Assembly (NCBI GenBank): GCA_965248905.1
Contig: CBDFKS010000007.1
Span: 1,240,001 to 1,304,000 of the forward strand
Reading direction: 5' to 3'
DNA from: CBDFKS01 sp965248905
Lineage (GTDB): Bacteria > Chloroflexota > Dehalococcoidia > Lucifugimonadales > JAGWBF01
DNA length: 64,000 bases
Part shown: piece by piece, positions 1-9,187 of the stretch
Position numbering within the stretch: the first letter of the stretch is position 1
Layout: every line of letters begins with the position of its first letter
Notes under the pieces: model-generated
Told to the model about the DNA's origin: nothing
What the model saw: only the letters and a program-made list of their open reading frames with translations
Database searches by the model: none
Program-made: the position numbers and the translations under genes

Positions 1-3000
1 TTCCGCCAATTCTGGTACGGGACCGAAGCGGTCTCGAAGCTCCTCGCGGATGTCCTTGACTTCCTGGCGGTCCTGCACCTTGGTAAGGCGCTGGTAGATG
101 GCCAACCGGGTGGGTAGATGGGAGATGTAGCTCTCCGGTACATGGGCCGACAGGGGAAGGTTGACCCGGGCTGGGGAAGCCGAGTCCGGTAGATCAACGC
201 TGACGTTGGCCTCGCCCTGTCCCGCCTTGATCTCCGCCACAGCCTCGTTGAGTAGCTGGGTGTAAAGCTCAAACCCTACAGCATGGACTTGACCACTCTG
301 CTCAGGCCCCAGTACGTTGCCAGCACCCCTGATCTCCAGGTCGCGCATGGCGATTCTAAAGCCCGCTCCCAACTCCGTGGCTTCCAGAACCACCTTTAGT
401 CTCTTGCCCGCCGTCTCCGTTATTCTCCTACCTCTGGGAATGAGCAGATAAGTATAGGCCCGGTGGCTGGCTCGACCCACGCGCCCTCTGAGTTGGTAGA
501 GTTGAGACAGACCGAATCGGTCCGCTCGGTCTATGATGAGCGTATTGGCGTTGGGGATATCAAGGCCCGACTCGATGATGGTGGTGCACACTAACACATT
601 TACCGAACCCTCAGCGAAGGCAATCATCACATCTTCCAGCTCGGCCTCGGGCATCCGGCCATGGCCTATGCCTATGTTGGCCTGTGGGACCAGCCGTCTC
701 AGGTCGTCCGCCACGCGACGGATGGTGTTCACCCGATTGTGCAAGAAGAAGACCTGCCCACCTCGCTCCAGCTCCCGCAGAATCGCTTCCTTAACCACAT
801 CGTCGCTGTACTCGCTGAGATAGGTCTTTACTGGTAGACGCTCTTCCGGTGGAGTCTCCATGGTGCTCATGTCCCTTATCCCCGAAAGACCCATATAAAG
901 AGTGCGGGGAATGGGTGTGGCGCTGAGGGTGAGGATGTCGACTTCACGGCGCATACGCTTTAGACGCTCTTTGTGGGCTACACCGAATCGCTGTTCCTCA
1001 TCTACTACGACGAGGCCCAGATTCTTGAATTTGACGTCTTTTTGAAGGAGCCTATGGGTTCCTATAACTATGTCAACCGTACCCAGTCTCAGCTTTTCAA
1101 TGACTTCCTCCTGTTCCTTTTTGGTACGAAAGCGGCTGAGCACCTCCACACTCACTGGGAATGGACTAAGCCGTTCACTGAAAGTAGCGTAATGCTGCTG
1201 GGCTAACACGGTAGTGGGCACAAGCAGCGCCGCCTGCATCCCATCATTCACAATCTTGAAGGAAGCCCGCAGTGCGACTTCGGTCTTGCCATATCCCACG
1301 TCACCGCAGACCAGCCTGTCCATTGGCTGTATCTGCTCCATGTCCTTTTTCACTTCGTCTATCGTACGTTCCTGGTCTTCCGTTTCTTCGTAAGGAAAAG
1401 AGTCCTCGAGCTCTCGCTGCCATGGAGAGTCTACGGATGAGGAATGGCCCTGCACAACACGGCGAGAGGCATAGAGCTCCAACAACTCCTTTGCCAGCTC
1501 TCTGGTGGAGTCCTTCACCCGCTCCTTCACCCTACTCCATTCCGCCGTGCCTAGCCTGGTCAAACTAGGGGGCTGATCATTTGGAGCCAGGTATAGAGAG
1601 ACCCTGTCCAGGTGCTCAGTGGGCACATAAATCTTGTCAGACTCGGCGTATTCCAGGACCAGGTACTCCTTGTCCTCACCGCCAGACTCCATTCGAGTAT
1701 TACCGGCGAACTTGGCGATGCCATGGTCCACATGAACGACATATCCGCCAGGGACCAGCTCAGACAGGAATGTCTGACGCTTGACTGGTGTCTTGGGCCT
1801 GGAACGCCGCTCCTTAACAGTCCCAAAGAGCTCCGCATCTGTGAGAAGGGTGAGCCTGCCGTCGCCCAGCGGCAGGATCCAGCCCTCTCTAACACTTCCG
1901 GCCAGCAGGCTTAGACTACCCGGTGCCGGTTCCGCACTGAGCTCTGGCAGGACGGTTGCACCGACGCCTGATTCTCCTAGGATTTCGGACATTCGTTTAG
2001 CATGGCGACTCACAATCACGACCCTGCGCTCGTCCCGAAGCATTTCGCTGACGTCGTTGGCCAGATTATTTAGCCTGCCGAAGTAGGAATGGGGGGGTTG
2101 GAAGTCAAACTGCTCCTCTCCATCGGCCCAGTTGCCAAGGAGTAACCTCGGCCTTTTGTCGAGCTCCGAACGAAACTCCGTCCACGAGAGTTGACTAGAT
2201 GGAAAGTTAGCTGGCAACTCTCCCCGGTCTTCCTTCGATGCCCTCAACCCTTCCGCTCGCTCGGCTAGCTGCTGAGCCGATGACTCTATTTCCCCTTCTT
2301 TGTCCAAGATGAGCAGCCCGTCTTTGGGCAAGTAGTCGATAAAACAACCATGATTGAGAAGACCGTTGTACAGAGGTAGCTCATCGACCCACAAACCGGA
2401 AAAAAGAGCCGCAAGCTCCTCCTCAAATCGCTCTCTGGCGGAGGGCGTACAACGCGAGAAATTCATCTCACCAATAAGGTCTGATACCGTATCCTTATCG
2501 GCAAGAGAGGGAAGTACCTCGTTGGCAGGTGAGATGCTCACCTGGTCGACACTTCGTATTGACCTTTGCGAGATTGGATTGAAAAGACGGATATTCTCTA
2601 TCTCGTCACCGAAGAACTCGATTCGCAACGGAAGGGGGAATGACGGAGGATAGACATCCACTATCTCCCCTCTATGACTGAAAGTTCCGGGCACTTCCAC
2701 ACCTTCCTCTCGCTGGTAACCCAGGTTAACCCAGCGCGGAAAAAGGTCTGACAGACGCACAGCCTGCCCCACTTGGAGGGTATGCCACGCCTTTTCAAAG
2801 GTCACTGAAGGGAGTGTTTTTCTCATTGCGGCGGATACTGAAGCAACGACTACAGGAGGGCGCCCAGTCCGATCCCTTCCTTTCCACTGCTGAAGGGCCG
2901 CCATCACGAGCAGCCTTTGGTTGGTTGTAGCCGCATCAGCCACCAGACGCTCAAAAGGCAGCACCTCAGGCTCTGGGACTAAGTGGACATGCTCCGCATC

Positions 3001-3228
3001 ACCCAGATAAGAGAGCAACTGATCGTACAGACGGCGGGCATCTTCAGGTCTGGGAAGAATAACCAGCAATGGGATATCCAGATGATGACTGAGGCCGGCC
3101 AGCAGGTAAGGTCTAGCCGCCTCCGGCGAATCTACCCGCTGTACGACGTTGCTTGACCGTATACCATCTATCAGTAGCTGGAACTTGGGATGGGTACCGA
3201 GTAGTCCTAAAAGACCGTCAAGGCTCAT
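1..3228 (-). CDS. mfd: Transcription-repair coupling factor Mfd (3' end cut off by window edge)
   Basis: Mfd is a cytoplasmic DNA translocase that removes RNA polymerase stalled at lesions and recruits UvrA. The minus-strand frame is open from the ATG at 3228 to the window edge, giving 1076 codons. It begins MSLDGLLGLLGTHPKFQLL and continues with a UvrB-homology N-terminal module, an RNA-polymerase-interacting domain around 1560-1800, then superfamily 2 helicase motifs. At the edge the frame reads ELRDRFGPVPELAE, typical of the start of the C-terminal TRCF domain. The family is usually about 1150 residues, so only the last 60-80 residues are missing. No alternative in-frame ATG or GTG lies upstream before a stop, and no strong Shine-Dalgarno is visible. 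Confidence 0.95.
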   Translation of the reverse strand, partial: MSLDGLLGLLGTHPKFQLLIDGIRSSNVVQRVDSPEAARPYLLAGLSHHLDIPLLVILPRPEDARRLYDQLLSYLGDAEHVHLVPEPEVLPFERLVADAATTNQRLLVMAALQQWKGRDRTGRPPVVVASVSAAMRKTLPSVTFEKAWHTLQVGQAVRLSDLFPRWVNLGYQREEGVEVPGTFSHRGEIVDVYPPSFPLPLRIEFFGDEIENIRLFNPISQRSIRSVDQVSISPANEVLPSLADKDTVSDLIGEMNFSRCTPSARERFEEELAALFSGLWVDELPLYNGLLNHGCFIDYLPKDGLLILDKEGEIESSAQQLAERAEGLRASKEDRGELPANFPSSQLSWTEFRSELDKRPRLLLGNWADGEEQFDFQPPHSYFGRLNNLANDVSEMLRDERRVVIVSRHAKRMSEILGESGVGATVLPELSAEPAPGSLSLLAGSVREGWILPLGDGRLTLLTDAELFGTVKERRSRPKTPVKRQTFLSELVPGGYVVHVDHGIAKFAGNTRMESGGEDKEYLVLEYAESDKIYVPTEHLDRVSLYLAPNDQPPSLTRLGTAEWSRVKERVKDSTRELAKELLELYASRRVVQGHSSSVDSPWQRELEDSFPYEETEDQERTIDEVKKDMEQIQPMDRLVCGDVGYGKTEVALRASFKIVNDGMQAALLVPTTVLAQQHYATFSERLSPFPVSVEVLSRFRTKKEQEEVIEKLRLGTVDIVIGTHRLLQKDVKFKNLGLVVVDEEQRFGVAHKERLKRMRREVDILTLSATPIPRTLYMGLSGIRDMSTMETPPEERLPVKTYLSEYSDDVVKEAILRELERGGQVFFLHNRVNTIRRVADDLRRLVPQANIGIGHGRMPEAELEDVMIAFAEGSVNVLVCTTIIESGLDIPNANTLIIDRADRFGLSQLYQLRGRVGRASHRAYTYLLIPRGRRITETAGKRLKVVLEATELGAGFRIAMRDLEIRGAGNVLGPEQSGQVHAVGFELYTQLLNEAVAEIKAGQGEANVSVDLPDSASPARVNLPLSAHVPESYISHLPTRLAIYQRLTKVQDRQEVKDIREELRDRFGPVPELAE

Positions 3229-3525
3229 ATGGCTGACGTTCTTTGTAAAGTTAACTGACGCCTGATCGAAGTCTGGAACATATGCATAAACCGGATATTA
3301 TTGGACGAGAAATTTAGTGGGATGTCAAGGGCCGCAGCAAAGCCGGGTCACTCGTTCAAGAGAACTGGAATAGCAGGAATACAATGACAGGAAACAAATG
3401 TGATTGGAACACCCACACATGTTAAAATCAAGTGCGAGTACAGAGCAGAGTAGAAGAACTGCCTCGTATTACATGTTAGTTGTGGATAGGTGTTGGAACC
3501 ACCGTCGTCTTCTGGGAGGGGTCCA

Positions 3526-3990
3526 ATGCGGATACCGGGTAAAAGGCGGGATTTGCAGCCGGACGAGTGTGGCGTAAGGGCTGGCCAATTCGCCGAGGCT
3601 GTCAGGAACAATGATATGCTTACCGCCTGGAGTATGCTGTCCAAAGAGTCCCAGGGTGTACGCCAGGGCGTCTGGGCAACGGAGAAGAATATTGACCTTC
3701 AGGTAATATATCGTGCAGCCCACGACCCCCAACACCCCATGTTTCCCCTCATGATGGAGGATTTCCGAACGGCGATCCTGAAGCTGTGGCCGCTGGAAGA
3801 CCTGACGGACCTTGGAGTGGCTCCCACAAGCTATATAGATGACAATAGGGCCTTTGCCTTCCTACCCTTCGGAGTAACTAATGACCAGCAGGTCATGTCC
3901 AAGAGCACGCTGATGTCCGGGCTTATCATACCCATGGTATTTGAAGACGGAGGTTGGAGCCTGGACCTTCCTGGGTGGCGCTTTGTATGA
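3526..3990 (+). CDS. Hypothetical protein, 154 aa
   Basis: I do not recognise this family. The ATG at 3526 is preferred over the upstream GTG at 3490 because GGGAGGGG sits just upstream at good spacing. The N-terminal part (VRAGQFAEAVRNNDMLTAWSMLSKESQG) resembles proteins that describe a small helical pair followed by a cone-shaped NTF2/SnoaL-like fold, and the C-terminal half is rich in beta-prone segments ending GGWSLDLPGWRFV. There is no signal peptide or membrane segment. It stands alone between the mfd promoter region and a convergent minus-strand gene. An NTF2-like fold is only a guess from residue pattern. Confidence 0.6.
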   Translation: MRIPGKRRDLQPDECGVRAGQFAEAVRNNDMLTAWSMLSKESQGVRQGVWATEKNIDLQVIYRAAHDPQHPMFPLMMEDFRTAILKLWPLEDLTDLGVAPTSYIDDNRAFAFLPFGVTNDQQVMSKSTLMSGLIIPMVFEDGGWSLDLPGWRFV

Positions 3991-4071
3991 GGAGGGGAAT
4001 GAGCTAGGTTAATCCGAGTCCATCGACTAGTAAGTTCTTGACAAGGCTTCTACGCTGCCTATCAATAGACC

Positions 4072-4118
4072 TGCCTTGGGAACCGGTCCCCGTGGCCCGA
4101 AGAACCAGCCCCAAGGCA
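4072..4118 (+). terminator. Stem-loop between convergent genes, possible terminator
   Basis: A 9-bp perfect stem (TGCCTTGGG pairing with CCCAAGGCA) encloses a loop of about 29 nt that is itself GC-rich. A T-rich run (atttttaa) follows about 15 nt later. It lies between the plus-strand gene ending at 3990 and the minus-strand archaellin-like gene ending at 4230. The long loop and delayed T run make it a weak terminator candidate. Confidence 0.35.
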
Positions 4119-4229
4119 AGCAAATAGACCCAAATTTTTAAACTGCCTCTAGTCCTGTATCACCTCGTGCCTTCGGTTAGCCCTCGGGCTGAGGCCATGA
4201 AATTCCGAAGGCAGGGGCTCTCTGCATTT

Positions 4230-4829
4230 TTAACCGAGATCCATAAAGGTATCCAGGTTGATGGGAGTCCTGCGCTCCAGGTGAACGACTGCACCTTTCG
4301 GAGGCTTCACCTCAAGAGTAAATGGTTTATCTTTCCCAAGAGCCGTGGTTAGTCCAGTGGCCAAACTGGTAAGCTTTATCTCGTACATCTCCCCGGGTTC
4401 AAGCAGCTTGTCGGCGTCGGCATTACCGAGTCCGGTAACGGTAAAGTCGCCACTGACAAGATTCTTGGTCTGGTCAACGTCTGTATATGTAATTATGGTC
4501 TCACCCGGCGTCAGGTTGATCGACTCACCTCCGGCGGCGTTTGCAACCTGGAAATGTATCTCGTCAACCTTATCCCCGGTCGCGTTGGTCTTAGCGACGA
4601 GAGAACCTCTGACCTCCAGGGTTCCGCGGGCTTCAGACAGTCCAGCAGCTATGGTCTCCTTGGACTTGTCGCTGGAGAACAGACCAGTGGATAGGGCAGC
4701 GAAGGCGAAAACCGACGAAACAACCACAAAAGCTATCAGCACAATGGCCGTCTCCAAGCCGGTGATACCCCGTTGGCTCCGCTTTGCCACCCCTATCTTG
4801 TCCATGAGTTTTAAGTTAGATACATTCAT
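4230..4829 (-). CDS. Archaellin (archaeal flagellin)-like protein with class III signal peptide
   Basis: This 199-residue protein carries the hallmark N-terminus of archaeal flagellins: a short basic leader ending KRSQRG followed by ITGLETAIVLIAFVVVSS, a long hydrophobic helix. Preflagellin peptidase would cut after the RG. The rest looks like an archaellin beta domain, with a segment resembling the family pattern of a hydrophobic strand, VNAAGGESINL and a threonine-rich run (ETIITYTDVDQTKNLV). A Shine-Dalgarno (AGGAG) precedes the ATG on the minus strand. Archaellum genes are archaeal by origin, but they have been reported in some Chloroflexota. No ATPase (ArlI), platform (ArlJ) or peptidase gene is in this window, so filament assembly cannot be judged. 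It could also be a general type IV pilin-like surface fibre. Confidence 0.85.
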   Translation of the reverse strand: MNVSNLKLMDKIGVAKRSQRGITGLETAIVLIAFVVVSSVFAFAALSTGLFSSDKSKETIAAGLSEARGTLEVRGSLVAKTNATGDKVDEIHFQVANAAGGESINLTPGETIITYTDVDQTKNLVSGDFTVTGLGNADADKLLEPGEMYEIKLTSLATGLTTALGKDKPFTLEVKPPKGAVVHLERRTPINLDTFMDLG

Positions 4830-4898
4830 CGGATTCTTTCTCCTCTTTGGTTGTTCCCAATTTATAGAAACGCGTGGCTAAGCTATGAAGTCAACCTC

Positions 4899-5369
4899 TT
4901 AGCAGGCTAAACTTGCCGTGGGAATGAGTACACTCATCCTGATAGTCTCGTTCACCTCTCCAGTTGCTTCTCCTAAAACGGTCCCACTGGGGCCTGGAGG
5001 GCCTTCATAAACAGTAACCCTGACATCTTCGCCATCCGCTCCTCTATTTGGCTTTACCTTTACATTGACTAAGGATTGGATCCCAGTATGAAGGCAATCC
5101 AGCCGATCGCTGTGGCTGATGCGCACTCTTTCGTTATCTGCCTGAGCCACGAGCTCAGCGTTCGCTTCCCTTGGCAGCACCATCTTAATCTTCGCCTTAT
5201 AATCATCGGCACCGGTCGGGTCGTCTTCCACAGTCCAGACCACGTGGGTCTCAACGCCCTCCACATCTATGTGGGCGTTCCAAAACCAGCCTCCCTGGGC
5301 AATCAAAGTGCCAAACACCAACGTGCCCACCAGAACCATTCCAACTACCAAGAACCGGATCTTCCACAT
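4899..5369 (-). CDS. Exported protein upstream of the archaellin-like gene
   Basis: I do not recognise this 156-residue protein. Residues 1-25 form an uncleaved anchor or signal peptide (KIRFLVVGMVLVGTLVFGTL) followed by a beta-rich ectodomain with two cysteines, one at the C-terminal residue. A strong GGAGG precedes the ATG. It lies 69 bp upstream of the archaellin-like gene on the same strand, so co-transcription is likely and a role as minor pilin, chaperone or cell-surface partner is a fair guess. Nothing in the sequence proves it. Confidence 0.7.
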   Translation of the reverse strand: MWKIRFLVVGMVLVGTLVFGTLIAQGGWFWNAHIDVEGVETHVVWTVEDDPTGADDYKAKIKMVLPREANAELVAQADNERVRISHSDRLDCLHTGIQSLVNVKVKPNRGADGEDVRVTVYEGPPGPSGTVLGEATGEVNETIRMSVLIPTASLAC

Positions 5370-5860
5370 GGGATATAGCCCTCCATTTATGATTTGATCA
5401 GCGCTTCACAAGAGTTATTGGCTGACTGTAGGATTCAGTATGATGAAGGCGGATTAATCTCACTATGGTGGTAGCCCACAATTACTATTATGTTAAAACA
5501 CCATATAGATGACTAAATTAGCGTTAATCATCGATATTAGCTTTACTATTACCCTATTAGATCAGCAATATGATCTATATCAACGAATTTAGTTTAATTG
5601 CGCCATGAGAAAAGTGTGAGTTGAGGGTGTAGCCTGTGGCGGATCCCTGATTATGGACACGAAATGGCAACTCTATAACGGATTAGCTAGCTTATACAGA
5701 TATATAGAATGGAATTAACTTCAACCAGGTGACACTGCATAATAAACAGCTATGATCAACGAAAAATTCAGGAGGTAACCGAAGAATAGTCGTACGCCAG
5801 CTCATCGCACAAGAGAACAGAGGTTGATTCACCGAGGAATAGACCGCCGTTATTGCCTGA
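5370..5860. other. AT-rich intergenic region, about 490 bp
   Basis: The stretch separates the stop of the lamin-tail lipoprotein from the start of the exported protein gene. It is visibly richer in A and T than its surroundings, especially 5440-5760, and contains several TATAAT-like words on both strands. It probably holds the promoter for the exported-protein/archaellin pair. I see no open frame worth calling and no RNA gene. Confidence 0.5.
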
Positions 5861-6934
5861 TCAGCTCAAGCATCCGGGCGGAAACTCCGTGTCATAGCTT
5901 TTCTCTGACACGATCCGGCCCAACTCATCTATGAGAACGGCAGTATCGGCTTCTCCGTTATTCCAGACCGATGAGCCTCTGTCAAAGCTGAACCCACCCC
6001 ACTCTTCATGCACTTCGTCTGTGTACACCCTGATGGTTAAGCCTGCCGGCAGTAGGTAGCTAGGGAACCTGAAATCCTGGTGCTCGTCGTCCCTGTCACG
6101 CAGTACCCAGCCCAAAAGCTGCTGCCCGCCGGTGCCATGGTTGGTTATCTGAACGTATTCATCGGACTCGGCCCGTCGCACTTTGCCATCGAACAGAATG
6201 CAATCGATACGTAGATCAGGGACGGGAATGCTGGTGGGTGTTGGGGACGGCGGAGGAACAGCAGTAGCTATAGGCGCTGATGTCGCAGTCGGAGCCGGCG
6301 TAGGAGTGGGAGGTAAAGTCGGTGTGGGTGTCGGCATGGGCGTCGCCGTTGGGACAGGAGTTGGGGTGGGAGAAGGTTCGGGAGTGGACGTTGCAGGAGG
6401 AGAGGTCGGTGTGGGTGAAGGAGGCGGACTTGAGTCGGGAGTTGGAATAGGAGTCGGAGTCGGTGAAGGCGTGGGTGCCAATGTTGGCGTGAACCTTGGC
6501 CCGGCTGTCTGGGTAGGTTCGGGAACAGGCGTCGGCGAAGGCGACGGAGTAGAGGTCGATGTAGGTAATGCGACAGTAGGCGTGGAGGTTGTTATTGGCT
6601 CACGAGGGCGATTAACGGAAATTATCACAGTCGGGGTTGCTGCGACCGTTGGTGTAGAGACAACCGACGGCTGGTTAGTAGGTGTAGTGGTCTCCGTCGG
6701 TACGGCTGTTATCGCGGCACTAACGGTGGCTTGGAGTTTCGGCTTCCCGGTTGGAGTTGGAACGAACGTGGGAGTGCGGTTAGAGCTACCCGAATCCTGC
6801 GACCTTTCAAGTGTCGTTAGGACTGGAGTGGTGCCAGGCTCAACCGGAACAGATGTTGTAGAGGTCGAGCAGCCCAGGACGATAAGGGCTAGACCGGCTA
6901 CAAGGCAAGGCCATCGAATACACGAAACCCACAT
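5861..6934 (-). CDS. Lipoprotein with Pro/Thr-rich stalk and C-terminal lamin-tail domain
   Basis: A 357-residue surface lipoprotein. Residues 1-22 are a lipoprotein signal with lipobox LIVLGC, so the mature protein should start at the cysteine and be lipid-anchored. Residues about 30-235 are low complexity, dominated by repeats of P-T-P, with alternating T, P, S and V, likely an extended stalk. The last 115 residues (from DLRIDCILFDG) match a lamin-tail domain, with EYVQITNHG and the strand GWVLRDRDD. Lamin-tail domains are often on secreted bacterial proteins and nucleases. It is the last gene of a minus-strand cluster with the flippase-like gene 12 bp upstream. Confidence 0.85.
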   Translation of the reverse strand: MWVSCIRWPCLVAGLALIVLGCSTSTTSVPVEPGTTPVLTTLERSQDSGSSNRTPTFVPTPTGKPKLQATVSAAITAVPTETTTPTNQPSVVSTPTVAATPTVIISVNRPREPITTSTPTVALPTSTSTPSPSPTPVPEPTQTAGPRFTPTLAPTPSPTPTPIPTPDSSPPPSPTPTSPPATSTPEPSPTPTPVPTATPMPTPTPTLPPTPTPAPTATSAPIATAVPPPSPTPTSIPVPDLRIDCILFDGKVRRAESDEYVQITNHGTGGQQLLGWVLRDRDDEHQDFRFPSYLLPAGLTIRVYTDEVHEEWGGFSFDRGSSVWNNGEADTAVLIDELGRIVSEKSYDTEFPPGCLS

Positions 6935-6946
6935 TTCTCATCGACC

Positions 6947-7996
6947 TCAACCGTCTCCGGTGGAAGGGCTGCCCGAGACGGGTTCCCGCTGGTTTCGACG
7001 CTTCAGCATCTCGCGCCCAAGAAACACTACAGCTCCCACGATTATCACGCTGAGCCAGCTTATGGAGCGATCGAGAGCAACTATCGCGAAAGCGACGGTT
7101 TCCGTCTCTATATTCTCGGCCAGCATGAGTAAACCCGTAATCCCCCATTCCACAGCACCCAGACCGCCCGGGGTTATAGGGATCAAAGTAAGCATGGCAT
7201 TGGCGATAGTAACAAAGATCAGCAAGGGTACAGTCAATGGAATCCCAAGGGCTTGGGACACGAAGTAGAGTCTTCCCACCTCAGCCATCCAACCCAAAAG
7301 GCCCAACAAGGTTACCAGGTGCAGTCGCCGAAAGCTCCCGATAGTCCCTTTATGGAAGCGTTGGTACATGCTCTCCAAACGCCCCGGCAGGAAGCGGAGC
7401 AGCCGGGAACGAAACACGACCATTACGACAATTACGGCAGCTAGCCCCACGCTCATAATGGTGGCCAGCACTATAAAAATCCAGTAGTTTCCAACGCCTG
7501 TGGTCGCCAGGAACAGAGTTGCCACCGTCAATAATGCAAACACCAAGGCCATGTCCAGCACGCGTTCGGCTAATATCGTACCTATTGTGTGAGGAAAGCT
7601 GCCTCCAGAGTCTTCGGAATAGGCGTGGGCACGATATGCGTCCCCCAGTCGGAACCAGGTCACGGAATTGGTGAACCATCCCAGAAGGATCAGGGCACTG
7701 CAGTGCACAGTACTCGGATCCGGAGCGTTAGGGCTCTCTTGGGCGTTCTTTAACAGGAGCCTCCATCGGGCGCCACGGAAAAAGAAGGTCGTGTAGTGTA
7801 CCAATATCGCCAGTACAAAATACCCAGGGCTGCTGGACTTGATACTTTGCCACGTAGACCCTAGGTCTATATCGAAACGGGTGAACAGAAAGGCCAGGAA
7901 AGCCCCCGCCAGGGCGAAGGCCACCATGGTACGGATAGAGAAAAAACGCCCCTTCAACGTGGGGCTAGAATTGGGGTTATTGCGGGCCCAGGGCAT
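6947..7996 (-). CDS. Flippase-like integral membrane protein (UPF0104/LPG synthase TM family)
   Basis: A 349-residue polytopic protein with about eight hydrophobic segments. It shows family features: an early FTRFDIDLGSTWQSI segment, FFRGARWRLLL, and ITPGGLGAVEWGITGLL, the conserved P-G-G-x-G-x-x-E motif. The family is related to the membrane part of lysylphosphatidylglycerol synthases and to YbhN/AglD-like proteins, often linked to lipid or glycolipid movement. It starts 14 bp after rsmG and ends 12 bp before the lamin-tail lipoprotein, so the three are probably one operon. The substrate is unknown. Confidence 0.85.
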   Translation of the reverse strand: MPWARNNPNSSPTLKGRFFSIRTMVAFALAGAFLAFLFTRFDIDLGSTWQSIKSSSPGYFVLAILVHYTTFFFRGARWRLLLKNAQESPNAPDPSTVHCSALILLGWFTNSVTWFRLGDAYRAHAYSEDSGGSFPHTIGTILAERVLDMALVFALLTVATLFLATTGVGNYWIFIVLATIMSVGLAAVIVVMVVFRSRLLRFLPGRLESMYQRFHKGTIGSFRRLHLVTLLGLLGWMAEVGRLYFVSQALGIPLTVPLLIFVTIANAMLTLIPITPGGLGAVEWGITGLLMLAENIETETVAFAIVALDRSISWLSVIIVGAVVFLGREMLKRRNQREPVSGSPSTGDG

Positions 7997-8010
7997 CGTT
8001 CATATCGAAG

Positions 8011-8724
8011 CTAAAGTGGGTGCTTTGCGGGCATCCCGGGACGGCGAGGGAATTTGGCGGGCGTTGGTCTAACCTTCTCGACTACAACGAGAGCTCTCCC
8101 ATCCTGCAATCCCTCAAGATTAACGCCCCTGGTCTCTCGAATCCCGCCACCCAGGACCTCCATAGCATGCAGGGAAGCCACCACCTCCGAGTCGATCTCT
8201 CCTTTCTTGGCGGTTACCACTATCCCTCCCACCCGACAGTATGGCAAGGTAATCTCCATAAGTACGCGCATGCGAGCAACCCCTCTGGAAACCACAACGT
8301 CAAAGCTCTCACGGAGATCGGGATCGAGCGCCAAATCCTCGGCGCGGCCCGTGTACACCTCTACGTCGTTCAGCCCCAGAGTCTCCAACAGATGTCGAAG
8401 GAACGAGGTCTTCTTAGCCACTGAGTCCAGCAAGGTCAAACGAATCGTAGGAAAAGCCAGTTTCAAAGGGATTCCAGGAAACCCGCCTCCGGACCCGATG
8501 TCCAATACCCGTCCATGGCTCCTGGCCTCCTCCGGCAGAACCATAGCAACTGTCAGAGAATCCAGGAAGTGCTTTAGCTGCGCATCCTCATAGTCTACTA
8601 TGGCCGTAATATTCATACGACGATTCCAGGCTATCATCTCCCGGTAATAGTCCTGAAATCCCTTAATTTGGCATTGGCTAAGGCGCAGATTTAACGCCCT
8701 CGCGCCCCTTTCAAGCAGCTCCAT
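8011..8724 (-). CDS. rsmG: 16S rRNA (guanine-527-N7) methyltransferase RsmG
   Basis: RsmG methylates N7 of G527 in 16S rRNA using SAM. The 237-residue protein has the family's N-terminal helix NLRLSQCQIKGFQDYYREM, the W-N-R-R-M-N-I-T-A motif and the SAM-binding glycine loop LDIGSGGGFPGIPLK. It also has the VVSRGVARMRVLMEI segment. The C-terminus is about 20 residues longer than usual and rich in proline and basic residues. First gene of the minus-strand cluster; an AAGGG precedes the ATG at 8724. Losses of this gene are known to give low-level streptomycin resistance in other bacteria. Confidence 0.95.
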   Translation of the reverse strand: MELLERGARALNLRLSQCQIKGFQDYYREMIAWNRRMNITAIVDYEDAQLKHFLDSLTVAMVLPEEARSHGRVLDIGSGGGFPGIPLKLAFPTIRLTLLDSVAKKTSFLRHLLETLGLNDVEVYTGRAEDLALDPDLRESFDVVVSRGVARMRVLMEITLPYCRVGGIVVTAKKGEIDSEVVASLHAMEVLGGGIRETRGVNLEGLQDGRALVVVEKVRPTPAKFPRRPGMPAKHPL

Positions 8725-8787
8725 CCCTTAGGTCCTCTTCGATATTATAGCACCGAGGTGTTTCCTACCATATTCAACCAAACTGAT

Positions 8788-8816
8788 TTGACACCCCTAA
8801 CCCCTGGCCGTAGAAT
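8788..8816 (+). promoter_or_regulatory. Sigma70-type promoter for the Lrp-like gene
   Basis: A perfect TTGACA at 8788-8793 is separated by exactly 17 bp from TAGAAT at 8811-8816. The expected start of transcription is near 8823, leaving a leader of about 75 nt before the ATG at 8897, which is preceded by GGGAGGCGAG. Confidence 0.7.
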
Positions 8817-8896
8817 GATGGCGAATCCCATCCCGGTAAGGTACTTTTCCAGACTCATCCAAGCGTAATGGGGCTTTTCAGCCCGGGAGGCGAGCC

Positions 8897-9133
8897 ATGT
8901 CAACCAAGGCCTTTATTCTTATTGAGACCGCCGTGGGTAAGACCAGGGAAGTAGCCACCACCCTCAGAGAAGTCGGGGGAATGCAATCGGTGGACGTAGT
9001 TACCGGGCCCTACGATGTTATCGCCGTTATAGATGCACCGGATATAAATACCATGGGCACCTTAGTAACCGAGAAGATTCACACAATGGCCGGTGTGGTC
9101 AGAACGGTAACGTGTGTAGCCGTGGGTAGTTAG
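8897..9133 (+). CDS. Stand-alone Lrp/AsnC effector-binding domain protein
   Basis: The 78-residue protein is only the ligand-binding RAM domain of Lrp/AsnC regulators (alpha-beta sandwich, KAFILIETAVGK ... VVTGPYDVIAVIDAPD), with no helix-turn-helix. Such proteins form dimers or octamers that bind amino acids or related small molecules. The start ATG follows GGGAGGCGAG. It sits just upstream of an acyl-CoA dehydrogenase gene and may be co-transcribed from the promoter at 8788. Its ligand cannot be read from the sequence. Confidence 0.85.
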   Translation: MSTKAFILIETAVGKTREVATTLREVGGMQSVDVVTGPYDVIAVIDAPDINTMGTLVTEKIHTMAGVVRTVTCVAVGS

Positions 9134-9187
9134 ACTCCTCTTGACGTCTGCGTTCCAAGCAAGCTTTCAACCGCAAAGGTAACACAT

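Noticed and set aside
6183..7268. A 361-codon plus-strand frame rich in Gly and Val
   Set aside because: It is the antisense reading of the Pro/Thr low-complexity stalk of the lamin-tail lipoprotein and of the flippase gene; its composition is an artefact of that repeat.
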